This document shows positions 24,901-39,900 of a DNA stretch of 64,000 nt, piece after piece (the stretch's first letter is position 1; the number at the start of each line of letters is the position of its first letter). The position numbers and the translations under genes were made by a program. The notes under the pieces are model-generated. The model saw nothing but the letters and a program-made list of their open reading frames with translations, was not told where the DNA came from and searched no databases. Origin of the DNA: Ischnura elegans (lineage: Eukaryota > Arthropoda > Insecta > Odonata > Coenagrionidae); contig NC_060248.1 in assembly GCF_921293095.1 (NCBI RefSeq), positions 13,100,744 to 13,164,743 on the forward strand, written 5' to 3'.

Positions 24901-27900
24901 CCCCGGCTTGGATGACAGACATTTTGCAGTGGTGCCAGTCAACAGGGGCGCCTACCGGCAGATTTTCACAGCAGATTTGCAGCTAAATTGAAGATCACCC
25001 TATTTCCCTCCATAAATGAAACAATAGCAATTGCCATAGCATTTCCATTAGTTTTATCCCATGCTTGACTTCATTTTTTGCCCATCCATCCACTTAGATA
25101 TTTCATGACGTTTGAACATCCCTTGGCTCATTTTTGGAGAATTATGGTATAAACATGAAAAAATAAATGAAGACGGATGTGGATAAAATGGTAAGAATAA
25201 CGATGGGCAGAGGATAAGAGGAGGTGAGAAAACATACCAGTGGGTTGATCCTCGAGCAGATCATTCGAGAAGAAGCTGCCCATCTCGGCTTGTCTCCTCC
25301 TAAGCTCCTCCGAGAGCCCCTGGCCCCTCTGTCTCACGGCCAAACATTCCCCCTCCAGTTCATCCTGTCGCTCCTGCAGGAATGAGCGGAAGCTATGCCT
25401 CTGAGCCTCCAAGTGTGACTCCTGCATTTCAGCCATCTCTCGTGCTTTTGCAGCCAGTGCCTGAAGGTCAAGACAAATTCAGTGCATTTAAACTGCTCAC
25501 ATGTGCACAGGTTCAATACTTTCAGGGTTATTGTATAAGGAGAAACAATAAAAGATCAAAGTTCAAAAAGCTGAGCACCCACAGAAAACCTGAGTAACCA
25601 ACGACTCACCTGTGTCTGGTCATTCTCCTCAACCAGGTATCTCTTGAGCATCTCCGAGTGGTCACGTAGCCTCTCCTCAACCACCTGCTCGTCCTGACGC
25701 CGTTCCTCTTCCTGAGCAGATACAACTGACCGCACCCCCGACACTGCGTCCGCACTCAGCCGCTCCATGTGGCTCACAGCAACTGTGCGCTACAACAACC
25801 ATCAGAAAATGCTTCATCAGTGTGGCAACAAAAAAGCTGTTTCCAATAGGTGTAACACATGCCAACTCAGGGCTCCATATGAGGCAATTGATGACAAATG
25901 GGCAATTCACAACCAGCACATTGAGGTTTTCAATCCAATATTCATCATAAACGCTGCCTCTTAAATAAAAAGTATGGTACTCCCACAAAAAACAAAACTT
26001 TTTCGTTGAAATTTAAAAACTTAAATGCAAAATTTCTGACTGACGGTAGGAGTTACCTAATTTTTAATTAATTCACATCCTTAATATCGTCGAAGGCAAT
26101 CTTAAAGGTCTTAAACAAATCTTTACTTCAAATGATTAACTTATTTTGGAGCAATTAAACTAAGTGTGCTGAATTCATTATTAATTTTCAATATGCTCAA
26201 TTTTTCGTCAAACGAGGCCTTTTCTAGTAAGAATTTTTTGTCAGTACATCAATCATATTAACACACCCTTTCACTAGTGTAAGAAAAGCTTTGCGTGTGT
26301 TGTATAATTCTACAACTTAAATTTTCATTTATAAATTTTATTTTTATAAAGAGACCATCCTGTAAGTTGTCAATATGGGTAAAATTTTGCACCAATGTGT
26401 GGATTGTGGGATACTTCTGCATGCAACATACTGAGCAGCATACACTAATGACCCCAAAGCAGTAGTATTTCCCATTCAATGAAATTATTTCTATGATCTA
26501 CTTTCACATTTAGGGATACTTAAGCCAGAAAGGAGCAGCTTTTACACAATTTTTTCTCCTGTCAATAAATTGAAATTGATTTGAAAGATAATTTTTGTTG
26601 TCTCAACTAGTAAATAGCCCCATGTCAAGTCATGGGACACATTACAGTAATTCCTTGACATACAAACAAAATGCATTCGAAGACATTGTTTGCAAGTCGA
26701 TAAACATATGCAAGGCAATTTCATCATTTTCTTATTTTAAACTTACAAGAGAGTGAAATAAAATCCGATGCTTTCCCGGCGAATATATTCGAAAAAGGCT
26801 ATTCAGGCTTCCAGCCGGGTGGTCTCTCTCCAATCTGCCGACATTTCAGAACCCGACTCGTGTTCCAAAACGTCGGCAGAATGGAGGGAGACCACCTAGC
26901 TGGAAGCCTGAATAGCCTTTTTCGATTACAAGAGAATGGCTGAATGGCAAAGAAAGTTTTCGACATATAATGGCTGCATGAGGTATTGTTTTTTGTTGTA
27001 ACTTATCCTTCTCATCTACCCAATTCCTGCAAAGAATTGTGATTTTGGGTCAAAGTGAACACGACCCCATTCCCTAACTTTTCTCCAACATTCTCCTCAC
27101 ACAAATCCACATCTCCCCTCACGGCCCTTTCATACTCTCCTTCCAACGCTAATTAACATTTCTCAAGAGTTAAGATCTAATAAAAAACAGAATTCTCAAA
27201 AAGCATTTGAAATGTTTTCAAAATGTCTCTTTACAATGACCATATATAAAAACAGTAACTTGCAAACTTATCCCAACCAAATAGTCAAGTTATTGCATCA
27301 AATCAAATAAGGCAAGTTTAAAAGGATACATCAAACAAAAAGTCTTACCATTAACATAAACAGTAGTCTTCAAATTACTTTGATAACTTAATTAAAGTAA
27401 AAAAAAAAAACTAGAAATCGTAAACTCTGAATTTGCCATAAGAAATTCTTTTTCCTTTTCCTTTAACAAACCCATCCTTTCTGGGTCATAGACAAAATCC
27501 TTCAGCTAGCTAACAACATAGACACTTTTGAATCCTTTTCTTTCCCCCTAATACCATAGACAAGATTCCCTGACTTTTCCCTAATTACAATGAAATCCCT
27601 GATATGTAACAAGGCCTCCAATCATACAGAATCATCTCCTACCGACTTAAGCGATGAATGATTTGAAGATAATTAGGAATGCGATTATTTATGTCATTTG
27701 TTTTAGACTCAAGATCAACAATAAAAACCAGCTATGTGAGAAGAAGTCATAAGATTCAAAAGCCAATTTCACCAGGTGAACTTTGATAGTTAACAACCTA
27801 GGTAACCACTAGGCATACAAATTGGAAAAATAAAACATTTACACCCTGGAAAACTTAAAATTTTATCCCCGAGTCTTTAAGTTTTAACGTGTAATAAAAT

Positions 27901-30900
27901 AATAAAGATGGAATCCTAAATACAATGTTAAATAAATCCCTTGGGGTAAATAGGAGAAGAAAAGAGTCCGTAAAAATGAAGGGCCAAATGGAGATAATTT
28001 CCACTCAACTGGGAACAGTCCAATCCCCCTCACCAAATGAATGCACCCGTATTAGGCTACATTTGGCAGAAGAGCATGTTAAACAATAAAACTAAACATA
28101 CTAGCTTAGTACAGTACTGTCCACCATTTAATTTGCACAACGTCTCAGCATTGAACATGTCATCATCAAGTCTGCTGAGAAGCAAACCCGAGTTGAGCAC
28201 ATTTAATGCTGGCATAGTTTCAATCAAATGAAATCATGAACAGTATGAACTGTACTAGAGACTTTTGCTTCACTGTTTCCATGTGCCCCAAGGATCAGAA
28301 TGCTCAATTCCACTAACATTCGCGTGTATACACAAACTAGTAAGAGACTAACACCAACATTACCTTCTCGACAAATTCCCGCAGCGTACTTTGCAGTTCC
28401 TCACTCGTTTGCTTCTCGCCAGCCACATACTTGGAGAGCCTCTTCTTCATGGAGGCCGTTGTGTGCTGCACCTCTCCAACCATGCCAGTTGTCAAGGCGT
28501 CCATGTGAGCCACGCAATCCCGCAGCTCCACATCACTCTCGTTGGACCTTTGCTGCTCTGCCCTCACGCTCTCCTCCACCATTTGTGCAGTTTCAATTAC
28601 AGTGCGCAATGCAGACAGCATCTCCTGCATGGACAAACCAAGAGCATTGAGCTAATTCCACAGCTTAAGAAGAATGTATGTAATGAGAAATAGCACAAAC
28701 ACAAACTAAAATCTGAATTAGCAAATAAAAGTAATAATTTTCAAACACAGATCACTTTAATCCAAATGCAAGTCAAAAATAAAACAAACCATCTATTAAC
28801 TGCTGCTTTGCAACTGCCCTTACCCTTGTCTTTATGTCCGTGGTTTCAGCAGCATTTCGCTGATTTGCCATAAACCTTTCGGTTTCTTGTTTCCTCTGTG
28901 CAACATAGTGAGAAAAACTTTCTTCTATTCCATTGAGAGCATCTTTTGCTTCCAAAGAGTAAACCTCAAGTCGATACTCCTTATCTCTTATCTGTAATAA
29001 TAGACAGGAAAGAGAACTGAAGACATTTTTCAGGGAGGTCTTCTTGAGTGCCACATTTCTGAGAACTCATCGCTGATTTGCGGAGAGTTCAAACATTGGC
29101 TGTTGTACATTAAGCAACTTGATCATTTAAAAGTAACAATTGGAATTTCAAATTTTTTCTGATTGAATAGCAATGGATCGATCATAATCAGTGAGTAGAT
29201 GAATTGAATTTTGTCTATTCATACTGTTGTAACTGACTAATGTGGCACCTTTTGCTAGGCATTGGCTTTATTTCTTGTTTCAACATAATTATTTCTAAAT
29301 TGTCATTAAAATATTGATACATTTACTTCTGGATGAAGAAAAATATGTATCTAAGCCATATTTTTCACTTTTTGTCCCATGATACCAGGAAAATTATGAT
29401 TTATTAAATATACATACATATTACAACTCCATACGATAACAAGTCACCTTCAAGGGATCATCAAAACTCATTCTAATGGAATTCTACTGCATATAAAAAA
29501 CAAACTTCTCTTGGATTACAATTCTTCTTGAACTTGTATTTCCGATCAATCCCTTGTTCACATTGTAACCATCCATTGAAACATGAGCAATTTTTAAACA
29601 TCTAGTTCAAAAGCAATATATTGATGGCAGCTGTTTTCCCAAGAATAAATAATTTAAGGTATTTCAGAATACCAGATTCCTAATGGCAAACCAAACAAGA
29701 ACATCTTTTCGTTCATCCCGGTCGCCTTATACAAGAAGCCAGTTATCATGTTTCCTGCGAGAATGCCTATTCAATTGTGTCACCATGACTGCTTGGGGTT
29801 ACATTAACTCTCTGCTTAATGCAGTTCTAAACTAAAATCTGGAAACATCAAAGGAAATCACAAAATTTGTATTAAATCATTTTTTCCTGAACACTAGCAA
29901 AATTCATATTGAAGATGATGAAGTGGGGATTGAAAATGCATAATTTGATGCATGAGGCTCTCCCTGAAAATGCCCATACCTTATCATTGACCTCGTTCGA
30001 CAGAGCTTGAAGATCCATGATAGCCTTGCGAAGCTGCTCCGAGATCCCTTGCAAGGGCAACTCAATCTGCTCTATCATGGATGTCCTCAGGTCTTCGACC
30101 AAGGCACCCCTGGATCGAACATGCCCAAGGAAATTCTGTATCCAGTGTTGGGCACTGCGCATGGCCTCAGCAGATCTCTCCTCCATGCCATGCAGCATGT
30201 CCATAAACATCTCCACCTGCCTCGTGAGATGCTCGCTCATTATCGTCAATTCCGACGTTTTTTGCTCCTGAAGTTCACCTACACAAAAATGCCAACAGTA
30301 GGAGTTGTAACTTGCTTGCCAAGATTAAATTGTACAAAGCAAAATCAGTGCAAAAGTTTCACAATACATATTTAATACGTAACAGCAACCACGACTCCAT
30401 GGTTCCTACTCACACCTTGAAACACAAAGAAGAGGGTGAAGTCAGCAATTTTTGACGGGTAATGTGAGGAAAGGGTAAGAGGAAACTGGGCAATTTTTAT
30501 CACATACCATATTAAATCTGACAACTATCTTAGTAACCCTAAATGCGGCATTGTTTTAAGCTAGACATCACTTTGGAAGCAGCAGAAACAGTAATACAAT
30601 TTGTACATCAAAAATTGAAAACAAACATGAGTCAAAATCAATAAAATTTACAGATGTTATTTACACTCATCAATGATGAAGAAACTCCCATATCATTCCT
30701 TTGAATCAATTCCCAATATTTTATGCATCATTAACTAAAAACCATAAAAATGAAAAAGTAAGGATATCTCAACAAGATATGAACAGTGCATAATACAGAG
30801 GAACTACGCACCACAGCAAGGCTCAGTGATGACAAACAAAAGCAATTAGCATAAATCAGATACAACGAAATTAAAGGGAGACTGCTCCTGCAACCACGGC

Positions 30901-33900
30901 AAATCAGGAACGTCATCCTGACACTTTCTGTGACGGAGGCTGCTTCAGGTAAGCTTGTAAGGATTCTCTCATGGTTGAAACCACAAGTAAAGCAACTCGC
31001 TATAAAATCGTACTGCATATCGATACAAATTACACAATATGCCATCTGGATCTGACAAAAGTGCCAAGTCATATGACTTACAAACACCAGACCATTCAAC
31101 GACCATTTTTGTGGGGGAAAAATTGCGTGATCTTAAATTATTGCACAGTGGTAGCAAATTACCTCATGAGAAACGCACTAACAACCATGCCTTCTGGGAA
31201 CAAGTGGGGGTCAGCACTGCCCCCAGAAGACAACTTTCATACGTTTTTCATGGATAGCCCCAATACAGGGTGATTATGAATATAAAATTGATGAAAAAGA
31301 GGCTCCTCTTCATTCACTGCTTCTCCTAATTTCTTTGAAGGAATTTTAGATCACGAGCCACAAATGATGAAACATGAGATTTAAAAAAAATCACAGCTCC
31401 TCCCCCGTGGGTCAGGGATCTTAGACCATTGTTCACGAGGTATGACCTAACCAATGTGTGAACATTTGAGACTAAAGGGATTTTTTTCTCTACTTGGCCA
31501 TGCCCATATCATAGAATGGACCATTGGACCTACAGTGAAACTGCATACAGAAAGAGATGTGGATGTGACTCTCCATGCTCTTTCTTTGGGATGGGTTTTG
31601 CTGCAGGGCTGTTGCTTGTCCAAATTTTCACACAAAATTGAAGAACAATCACAGCACAAAAATTTATGACTGAACAATTTTTTCTTAACTTTGGCCATTT
31701 TCACACTCACTGACTTTAGCACATCATGCAAAGGATGTAGGGAAGTCTTTTCAGAATTTCCACCAGATTAGATATTTACAGATCACCAACATTTACGTGG
31801 ACGACTCGTCCATTGTCTCCTCTTTGCGAGCATTCTCCAGTATGACAAGAAGATGCACCCACACTAATGCATCATTTGAGTGAAGACAGATTTCTTACCA
31901 GAGGTTAGAGATACCTGAAAGCAAAAGGTCTCGAGTTACGTACACTGAGGATGAAATTCATTATGAAAAAAATCAATGAGCCAAACTGCAATTCAAACCT
32001 GGATATCCTCATTGCCAGTAAAGTATGCTACCAGTAACATCACCTAGCCATCTTCTTCCAAGGGGAATCTCAGACTGGGCTTCAAGGGCTAGGATTGGGA
32101 CTATTTCAAACACTGAGATAAACTTTTCACCTGCATGTGTGCCAGCGCACAAAGTACAGTCGGATCCGGATTTAAGGTCTTCGCATTTAACGTTTTTCCG
32201 CATTAAGCGTTTATTTTTTTGGGTCCCGATTCATTCCCTATTAGGACAATGTAAAAATTATCCGTATTTAGTGTTTCCGCATTTTGTGTTTTTCCGCATT
32301 TATGGTCGTAAAAATTTGTCCCGCTCAATATTTTTTTGCCCGATTTAACGTTTTTTCATGACGGTTCATCCAAATCTTCGAATTTATATGCTCATCAACA
32401 AGAACAGTCTCATGAAAGTTTACCAAGAGTCGATAGAATCTACCGGGGAACGCTTCTTCAACTGCTTCCTTCCGCGAGCGCAGCGCTGCGACCTTCAACT
32501 CGCAAGTTGGGTGATTTGTCTTCTCGTAACGTTTCGCTCCCCTTCTGATCCAAACACCAGGCTTTTTTTTGTATCAGATCCGATCTAATGGAGCAAAGTC
32601 ATCCCTTAATTACCTCGAACTACCTTATCCTTCACTTCTTGAACTTGACTTCGATGATACGTGACGACTGATGACACGAGTTATCCTCCGAGGGCCGCTA
32701 CAATAATGGTTTTCTCGTTATGTTTTCAATTGATGGCTTATGCCCCTTTCAACTCTACTCCCTACGGGCAGTCGATTATTAGCCCAATATTTTTTCAGTC
32801 TGCTACTTTCTCTGTTCAAAAGAGGAGGCCCAATATCAATTGTGCAGTTCACTAGAAGATTCTTTCTATAATCCATTCCAAGGTCAGTTTCCACGGAGGA
32901 ACAGCGAAAGAACAGAGGAAGTGTTTCCCCTGTCATGACCGTGAGTGAGAGCATTCTTTCCCTACGGAACAACATTATTTTACATCGTAATTTAGATATC
33001 CCGGAGCCAATTTATCGACATGCGGCTGGTTGATATCGCTGTCGATTCAAAAATATTTATCTGGCGCTAATTAATGTCAAAAGAGAATGACAATCGGAGT
33101 TTTGACGAACTATCACGGTCCATGACTCTAAATAAATCGCTCGTACTGGAAAAAAAATCACCGCATACTCACGGTAGAATAGATGAGCGTGGAAAAATAC
33201 GAAAATCCGGCAGGTATCCCTTGGTGGTTGACTTCGACATCATAACCCTGACGAAATTGCCAAACTCCAGAGGCTCTGACAATTTTTCGGATGAAATCCA
33301 GTTCTGTTGAAGATTAAACCTTTTCACTTAACAGAGTTTAGCTAATCGTTATTCAAGGTCCAACCAAATTTTATTAAAAGCTGCCGAGAAACAAGGTGAG
33401 TCGTAGTCAAGGTGATCAGCGCGCCGCGTAAGCAACTTCTCCCGGCTCCATTCGACCTGCTTAAGGCCGCGGATATATGACAACGAATCTGGTGTTATCA
33501 TCGAGCTGAATCACCATCGACTTGTACGCATACTAAAATAAGATTCTACTTTTATGGATGACCTCGAAATCCAAAATGTGCGCATAGGAGGCTTTTTAAA
33601 GGCTCATAAATGCCTTGTTTCGCCGAGGCAACAGAAAACGTTAAGTTGGTAAAATTCCAGAAAACCTCCCTTTTAGTAGATATTCGGTAGTTGAGAATTC
33701 GGGATTAGCGATCTTCTGCTGTCCCTTTATTTCACTCATTCCTCATGATTTTTCGAGTACCTACTTACACCTTTTCTTATTATATTAGAAATGCTACAGT
33801 CACCTACATGTCACTTTTACAAAAAAAATTCTAAATTTCATCGAGACCACTGAAATATGCATAAAAATGGAATCACTAATGTCCATAATAATAATCTGTG

Positions 33901-36900
33901 TGGGAATGCTTTTAAGTTGATGTTTATTAGAATTTTCTTAAAATATTTCATTAAAACAATTGTCATCCTCTCATTACTTATTTTTACTACCCATTTTTTT
34001 AGCTGATTCCTGAAAAGTATTATCCAACCTTCACAGGGCAGAGAACATTTCATTAAAGAATTTTTTGCTGCATTCAGCACCTTTTAGTTACTTAAAATAA
34101 TATTTTTTATTCATAAAAAGCCATTCCAATCATTACAGACCCTAAAACCTGAAAAAAATGACAGGTCCTCATTTAGTGTTTTTCCGCATTTAGTGTTTTA
34201 AATTTTGTCCCCCCTGAAAAACCTTAAATCAGGATTCTACTGTAACTGGTTTCATGCAGTCTTTAGGGTGTTGAACCATCAGTGGCATGAATAATACACC
34301 AACATCATTCTGTCCAAAATTATTCCTCTTAAGATTTAGGAATAATGCATACATAACTAATTTGCCTCGAGTTATCTTAGGCAGGGGGCATCTCCATCCA
34401 GAAGTGAAAACGAGGCATAAGGAAGACATATGGGTGAATCTTTCTGATTACACTGAATCATTATTCCCCCTAGAGTCCTTCACATTGAATTAATTTGTCA
34501 CTTTGAGTACAGAATGCAAAATCTCTACCATAGTATCTACCATTGATGGAAAGAGAGGAAAATGGTTGATACATATGAACATTCATTTCCAATAGGGTGA
34601 GTACCTATGCTTCAAGGACTCAGTTGATGATAGCAAAGGATAGGCAGTAGGCCCTCATTCGTTGGAAGCCAAAAATGGACAACAAATGCTATGAAGTGGT
34701 GTAGGTGAAGCCTTCAGGGTAGAACAGAGGGAGGTGCAATAAATGAATGAAGCTCACCCAAAGTGGTTCTTAAGTTTCCACAGAATGCCGCATGCTCAGA
34801 GACCAGCTCTTCGAGCGACCCTTCCATTTGGCCCACATTGGCTCGGAACTTGTGGCTGAACTGCTCACCACGGCTGCGGTTACCCTCCTCAACTGACCTG
34901 CAACGACACACATACCATGTCAACCTCGTTCTTCCCTTCAATCTCCCTCAAAATTTTCAAGAGTAACAGGGATCCATTACTCAACAGAGCATGCTTGCCC
35001 GGAGAGACGAGCCATTTACTACCATTTGTCGGACATCACACTTGCATAAAAAACTATTGTTTAGATAGATGGATAGAAAAATATTAATTGTTAAGGAAAA
35101 ATTCCGTAAGAACAAAAATAATTAGAGATGTGCGAATAGAATCCGCGAATACTCGAATACCTCGAATAATAGAAAGTATTCGATATTCGAGGTTTCGAAT
35201 AGTTATGCGAAAAGTACCGTCTCGAATACCTCGAATACTTTGAATTTCGCGTCACACACTGTCGCTGGTACGTCGTTGGTAGTTGAATTGGAAAAATATA
35301 GAGAACTGTAGTCATTTAGTGCTCGCAGCGCCGTTTTACGCAAGTTGACAAAGTACATCAAATTCGTGGATTTTAGCGGTGAAAAGAGTTCTACGAGGGG
35401 AACCGAAAATGGTCGGGTGAAAAAATCCGAAAATCCCCGATTCCCCCCACCAGGAGAACCTCAGTTCCGTGGGATAGCAACCTTAGGGCATTTCCCACGA
35501 TCCGCTATCCCCCTCCATTCAGCACTCGCCTCACCCACTCTGAAGCTTTCCTCTTCTCCAAAATCAAACAAAAGGTCCCAGCTCGCACAGGGATCGCATT
35601 ACGAAGACCCCTGCTTCGAAAAAAATATCGCGTTACGAGAACAATAAAAACGTGTTTCACGCCCTCCCCCCTTTTCTCACCCACTGACCTTTTTCTGGCT
35701 ACCTGCTTATAAGTTCCCCATTTCTGGAGGTCAACTGCTGTGTGAGTACCGTAGGATACTTAAATTAGCGCATTTCCCAAGATCCGGTATCCCTCTCCAT
35801 TCAGCGCTAGCCCGCCCCCCTCTGAGGCTTTCCTCTTCTTAGAAATAAAAAAAGGTCACAGCTCGCGCAGGGATCATATTACGAAGACCTTAGCTTCGAA
35901 AAAATACCAAGTTACACGAGAACAATAGAAACGTGCTTCGGGCCCTCCCTTTTCTCCCCCACTGACCTTTTTTTTCCTACCAGCTTCGAAGTTCCCTATT
36001 TCTGTGGAGGTCAACCGCTGCATGAGTCATCTATTAGCACAAAAGGTGTCTAAGAATGACTTTCGTCAATTGATGTTACACCTTTATTGAATTGAAATAT
36101 TAGTAATGTGCGCGTAATTTCAAAAAGAATAAGACCAAACACGACGTATTTCTGAGTTTATTTAAGCATTTTACGCAAAGAAATAAATATCAAAATACGA
36201 CGGAGACTTAGCATTCTGGCGAAACTCGATATGAGCAGCAGAGCTTCTCGGAAGTTGATGCTGTATTTTTTTCCGAAAACATATATCAAGTTTCAATTTA
36301 TGAGTGGTGCTATAAATCTTTATTGTTACAGTCCCAGACTAAGGGATATTTTCTCAGAATATTTGGTTTCTCCCTGATAGCAATTCCAATTCATCTTCTT
36401 ATCTCGTGAGAACTCCCAAAGATGGACTGAAAATAATTGAAGAAAATCCGGTGGAAAAGAGCTTGTATTTTGCAAAATGCCTCAGATTGTCAGCTAGCAC
36501 TTGGCAGCAGGAGTGGGGGTTAAGCGATGTTAGTTGAATTAATTATATGCCCAATTGTCTCCATAAAATTAAAATATTCATTAATCAGCTAAATTCCTGT
36601 TCGAATCATTTAAAGGAAATCAAAATTACTCCCCAAAATCTTGTGTTGCCTGCTGCATAGGCAACCGAGTCAAACATTCCAGAATTCATCATTTAGTATT
36701 CGAGGTATTCGAAATTCGAGGTATTCGAATATTCGAGCAATGATTTAATATTCGAATTCGATATTCGAATTCGAGAAATCTGCTATTCGACCCATCTCTA
36801 AAAATAATATTACTGTATAAGCGTGTGTAAGAGGCGCACACGTGTAAGAGGCGCACCCCTATTTTGAGCATCGGAGCTATGAAGAAAAAAATTTTGCTGC

Positions 36901-39900
36901 TTTTTCTAATACTATCGCGCGGTGTTGCAGACGTACGCCTGGAATTTCAACAGTTATCGAACTTTTCTCTTTCAATATTAATTAGCGGTGATAGCGGCAT
37001 AAGAGGGAGTAGAAAGAGTTCCGATCCTCTCTTCGCATATGCCGTTGCTCTACGATGCTTGTCCTATTCATGAACAATTTTGTTTAAATGCTCTCGCAGG
37101 AGTATTGCAATAGAATTACAGCCATGGAAATTTTTAAGGCAAAACACGACAGGCACATAGCATGAACCTTCCCAAGGGCTTGGAAATCGGGGCAGTCTCA
37201 GCGCCGTAGGATAATAACCACGTCGTAGATTTAACGGAACCACACTCGGCCCTCCATCAGCCAATGCCTCTGCCGTTTTTTTTTTCTTTCCGAGACCCCA
37301 CAGGAAAATAGGAAAACATCAAGTTACAGGGGAACAATCGAAACGTGTTTCATCCCTACCCCGTCTCACCAACTGACCTTGATCGATCTCCCAGTTTATG
37401 GAGGCCAAATGGAGTGAGTCATCTACTGATGTGAGCCCGAAGATATCTCGATAGCTTTCAATAATTGTATGACACGCACGAGGTTCAAAAAAAGAAAGAG
37501 ATCTAAAGATCTAACGCGACGCATATCTGACAGAATTTAAGTTTTTAAGCTCTAATTGTTTGACACAAAGATTTATGGTTAAAACAAGGCTACTAATATT
37601 CAAAATAATCCAAACAGGACAATTTCGGAAGAAACAAGCGTAGCATAAGCGCATTCAAACAAGACGAGATGGACTGGAAACTTTAGGCAACGCAAACTGC
37701 GTATATCACATTGCTGCGCCTTTGCCCCTTCGCTTTGGAGGCAACGACATCACATGCAAGATCGGAGGTGTTCTTCCCGTGCTCCTTCGCTCATAGCCTC
37801 GTAGCTTGAAATACGGAGGGGAGGGAGCGCGCTCCTTCCCCTCCGTATTTCGTTGCTTGCTTCGAAGACGGAGGGATCGCGCTCCTTCCCTTGGACCTCT
37901 CCTTCCGTGCTCTTCACTCATAAGCATTTCTGATTTCTTCCATCCACAATTTAGTCCAACAATGAACACACTCTATCGAATTTTTAAAGCGCAGGTTTTG
38001 ATACCAATATAATTTTCAGTTGCAATAATCCTCATATTAGCGTCTGAAGATGATTTTTGTAAAATCAGGTCCTCAGCGTGATGGAAATTACTCGGCAAGA
38101 CAGATATTGACTATTAACCAGGTATGTCCTTCAAAAATACGTGTTTCTCTACTTTTGATAGCCGATTACTATATGCAGTATAAATGCCGCAAGATGCCCA
38201 CTCGTGGCAGTAAATTTAGAGCGCCCTCCGGAGCGAAAAACCCTGCGCGATCTTCCATGTTCACCTCTAGGGTACCGATATGACGGCGCGATGCTTACAA
38301 GAAAAGCAAACCGGAGCATTTAAAAAATACGTCACTAAGGGAGAAACTCCCCCTATCTGCCACTTGTTTTTGACCTAGGATTACAGATGACTGACTCACA
38401 CTGAAAACCAAGGCCACTCAGTTCCCCTTAGACTTGCGACCGGTGAAGGGGAGGGGGGAGGATAAGAAGTTTGTGTAAGAGGCGCACCCTCATTTTCGCC
38501 TGCAATTTCTGGGGAAAAAGGTGCGCCTCTTACACACGCTTAAACGGTAAATTACATAAATTACATTTTGATAGCACATTACATTAAATACAATAAAAAT
38601 GATTAAAACGATAAATGACTACCATGATATTCCATTTAATAAGATAAGTGATCACAGCAAGTGCATGAAATATAGTAAAAAACTACAAATTGAGCTATTT
38701 TACAAGCCGTCTTTAAAACAAACACTGACAAAAAGCTCTCAATCTCAAATTCTCATTCCAATTCCAATTCCAACAAGCAATAACGAGAAAAGATTTACTG
38801 TTCACAGTAGTGCAATGCCCAGGGGAATATAACATATTAGGATCAGACCTAGTGAACATTGTAGAGACAGAGGGACAACCAAGGAACAAATCATACAGAT
38901 AACTCGGTGACTTGTTTTTAAATAGAGCAAACAAAAAGGATCCCAGAAGGTATTCTCTACGGTATTTGACGTTGAGCCATCTTAGTTGCTTATAACATGG
39001 TGCGATGCGGACATCTCTCCGAAGGTCAAAAATGAGCCTAAGGCAGGAGTGGAGTTTTAAATTACTTTCTTCATTGAGGTCATTATAAACAAGACAGCAG
39101 TAATCTATTACAGAGAAAATAAGCGACAATATGAGTTTTTTTCTACTATTAAAAGGAAGTAAGTATTTATAAACTTTTAACTGATAATGTATAGAATGAA
39201 TCCTGCTAGAAATATTATTAACATGACAATCCCAGGATAAGTTGGCAGTTCACGTAATCCCTAGATTATGCACATTACTGGAATATGGTATTTGTACGCT
39301 GTTTACCACAATATTGGTAGTAGTATGTAGTCAGGTTAATGTTATGTATCATCGTAGTACACTTGAACCTCGCTTAACAAGTATAATTTGTTCCCAAATC
39401 TTGCTCGTAATGCGAAACAATTTTTTCCATAGGGATCCATGTAAAATAAGATAATACATTCCATTCCGAAAAAAATGCTCAAAACATTTATACATAAAAA
39501 TGTAATTTATTATTTATAATACATCCTTTTTTACTAGAAAGTTGTCCAGAGAGATTTGTTTTTGCCTATGCTTCAAAATTTTGTGAAAAAGACAGTTATC
39601 ATTAAATAAATTTGAAGTGCAAATAGCTACTGCCTTATTAGGGTGATGCTTCTCAATGTACCATGTAACAGTTTCCCATGACTTCAGCATCTCCCTTATT
39701 TCGCTATAAGGTTGTTGCTCTGCTGAGGCTGTTACCTCCTCCTCCCCTGACGAATTCTCTCCCCAACTTCTCGCTGTAACGCAGAATACAGCTCAATAAG
39801 CTCTTCCGAGGTCAGATCCTGGCTCTGCTATTCCACTAGCTCATTGATGTCGTTGCTGTCCACCTCTAGCCCCGTAATCTTGGCCAGTGACACAGTCTCG

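Noticed and set aside
24840..24990. Possible SINE related to the one near 16,900 (both contain CAGTCAAC-like and TTTTGC words)
   Set aside because: The shared words are short and the order is not clearly kept. No A-box and B-box pair at proper spacing.
30007..30375. Plus-strand open frame of 122 codons
   Set aside because: It is the complement of kinesin-5 exon D, whose minus-strand reading has splice sites and family similarity.
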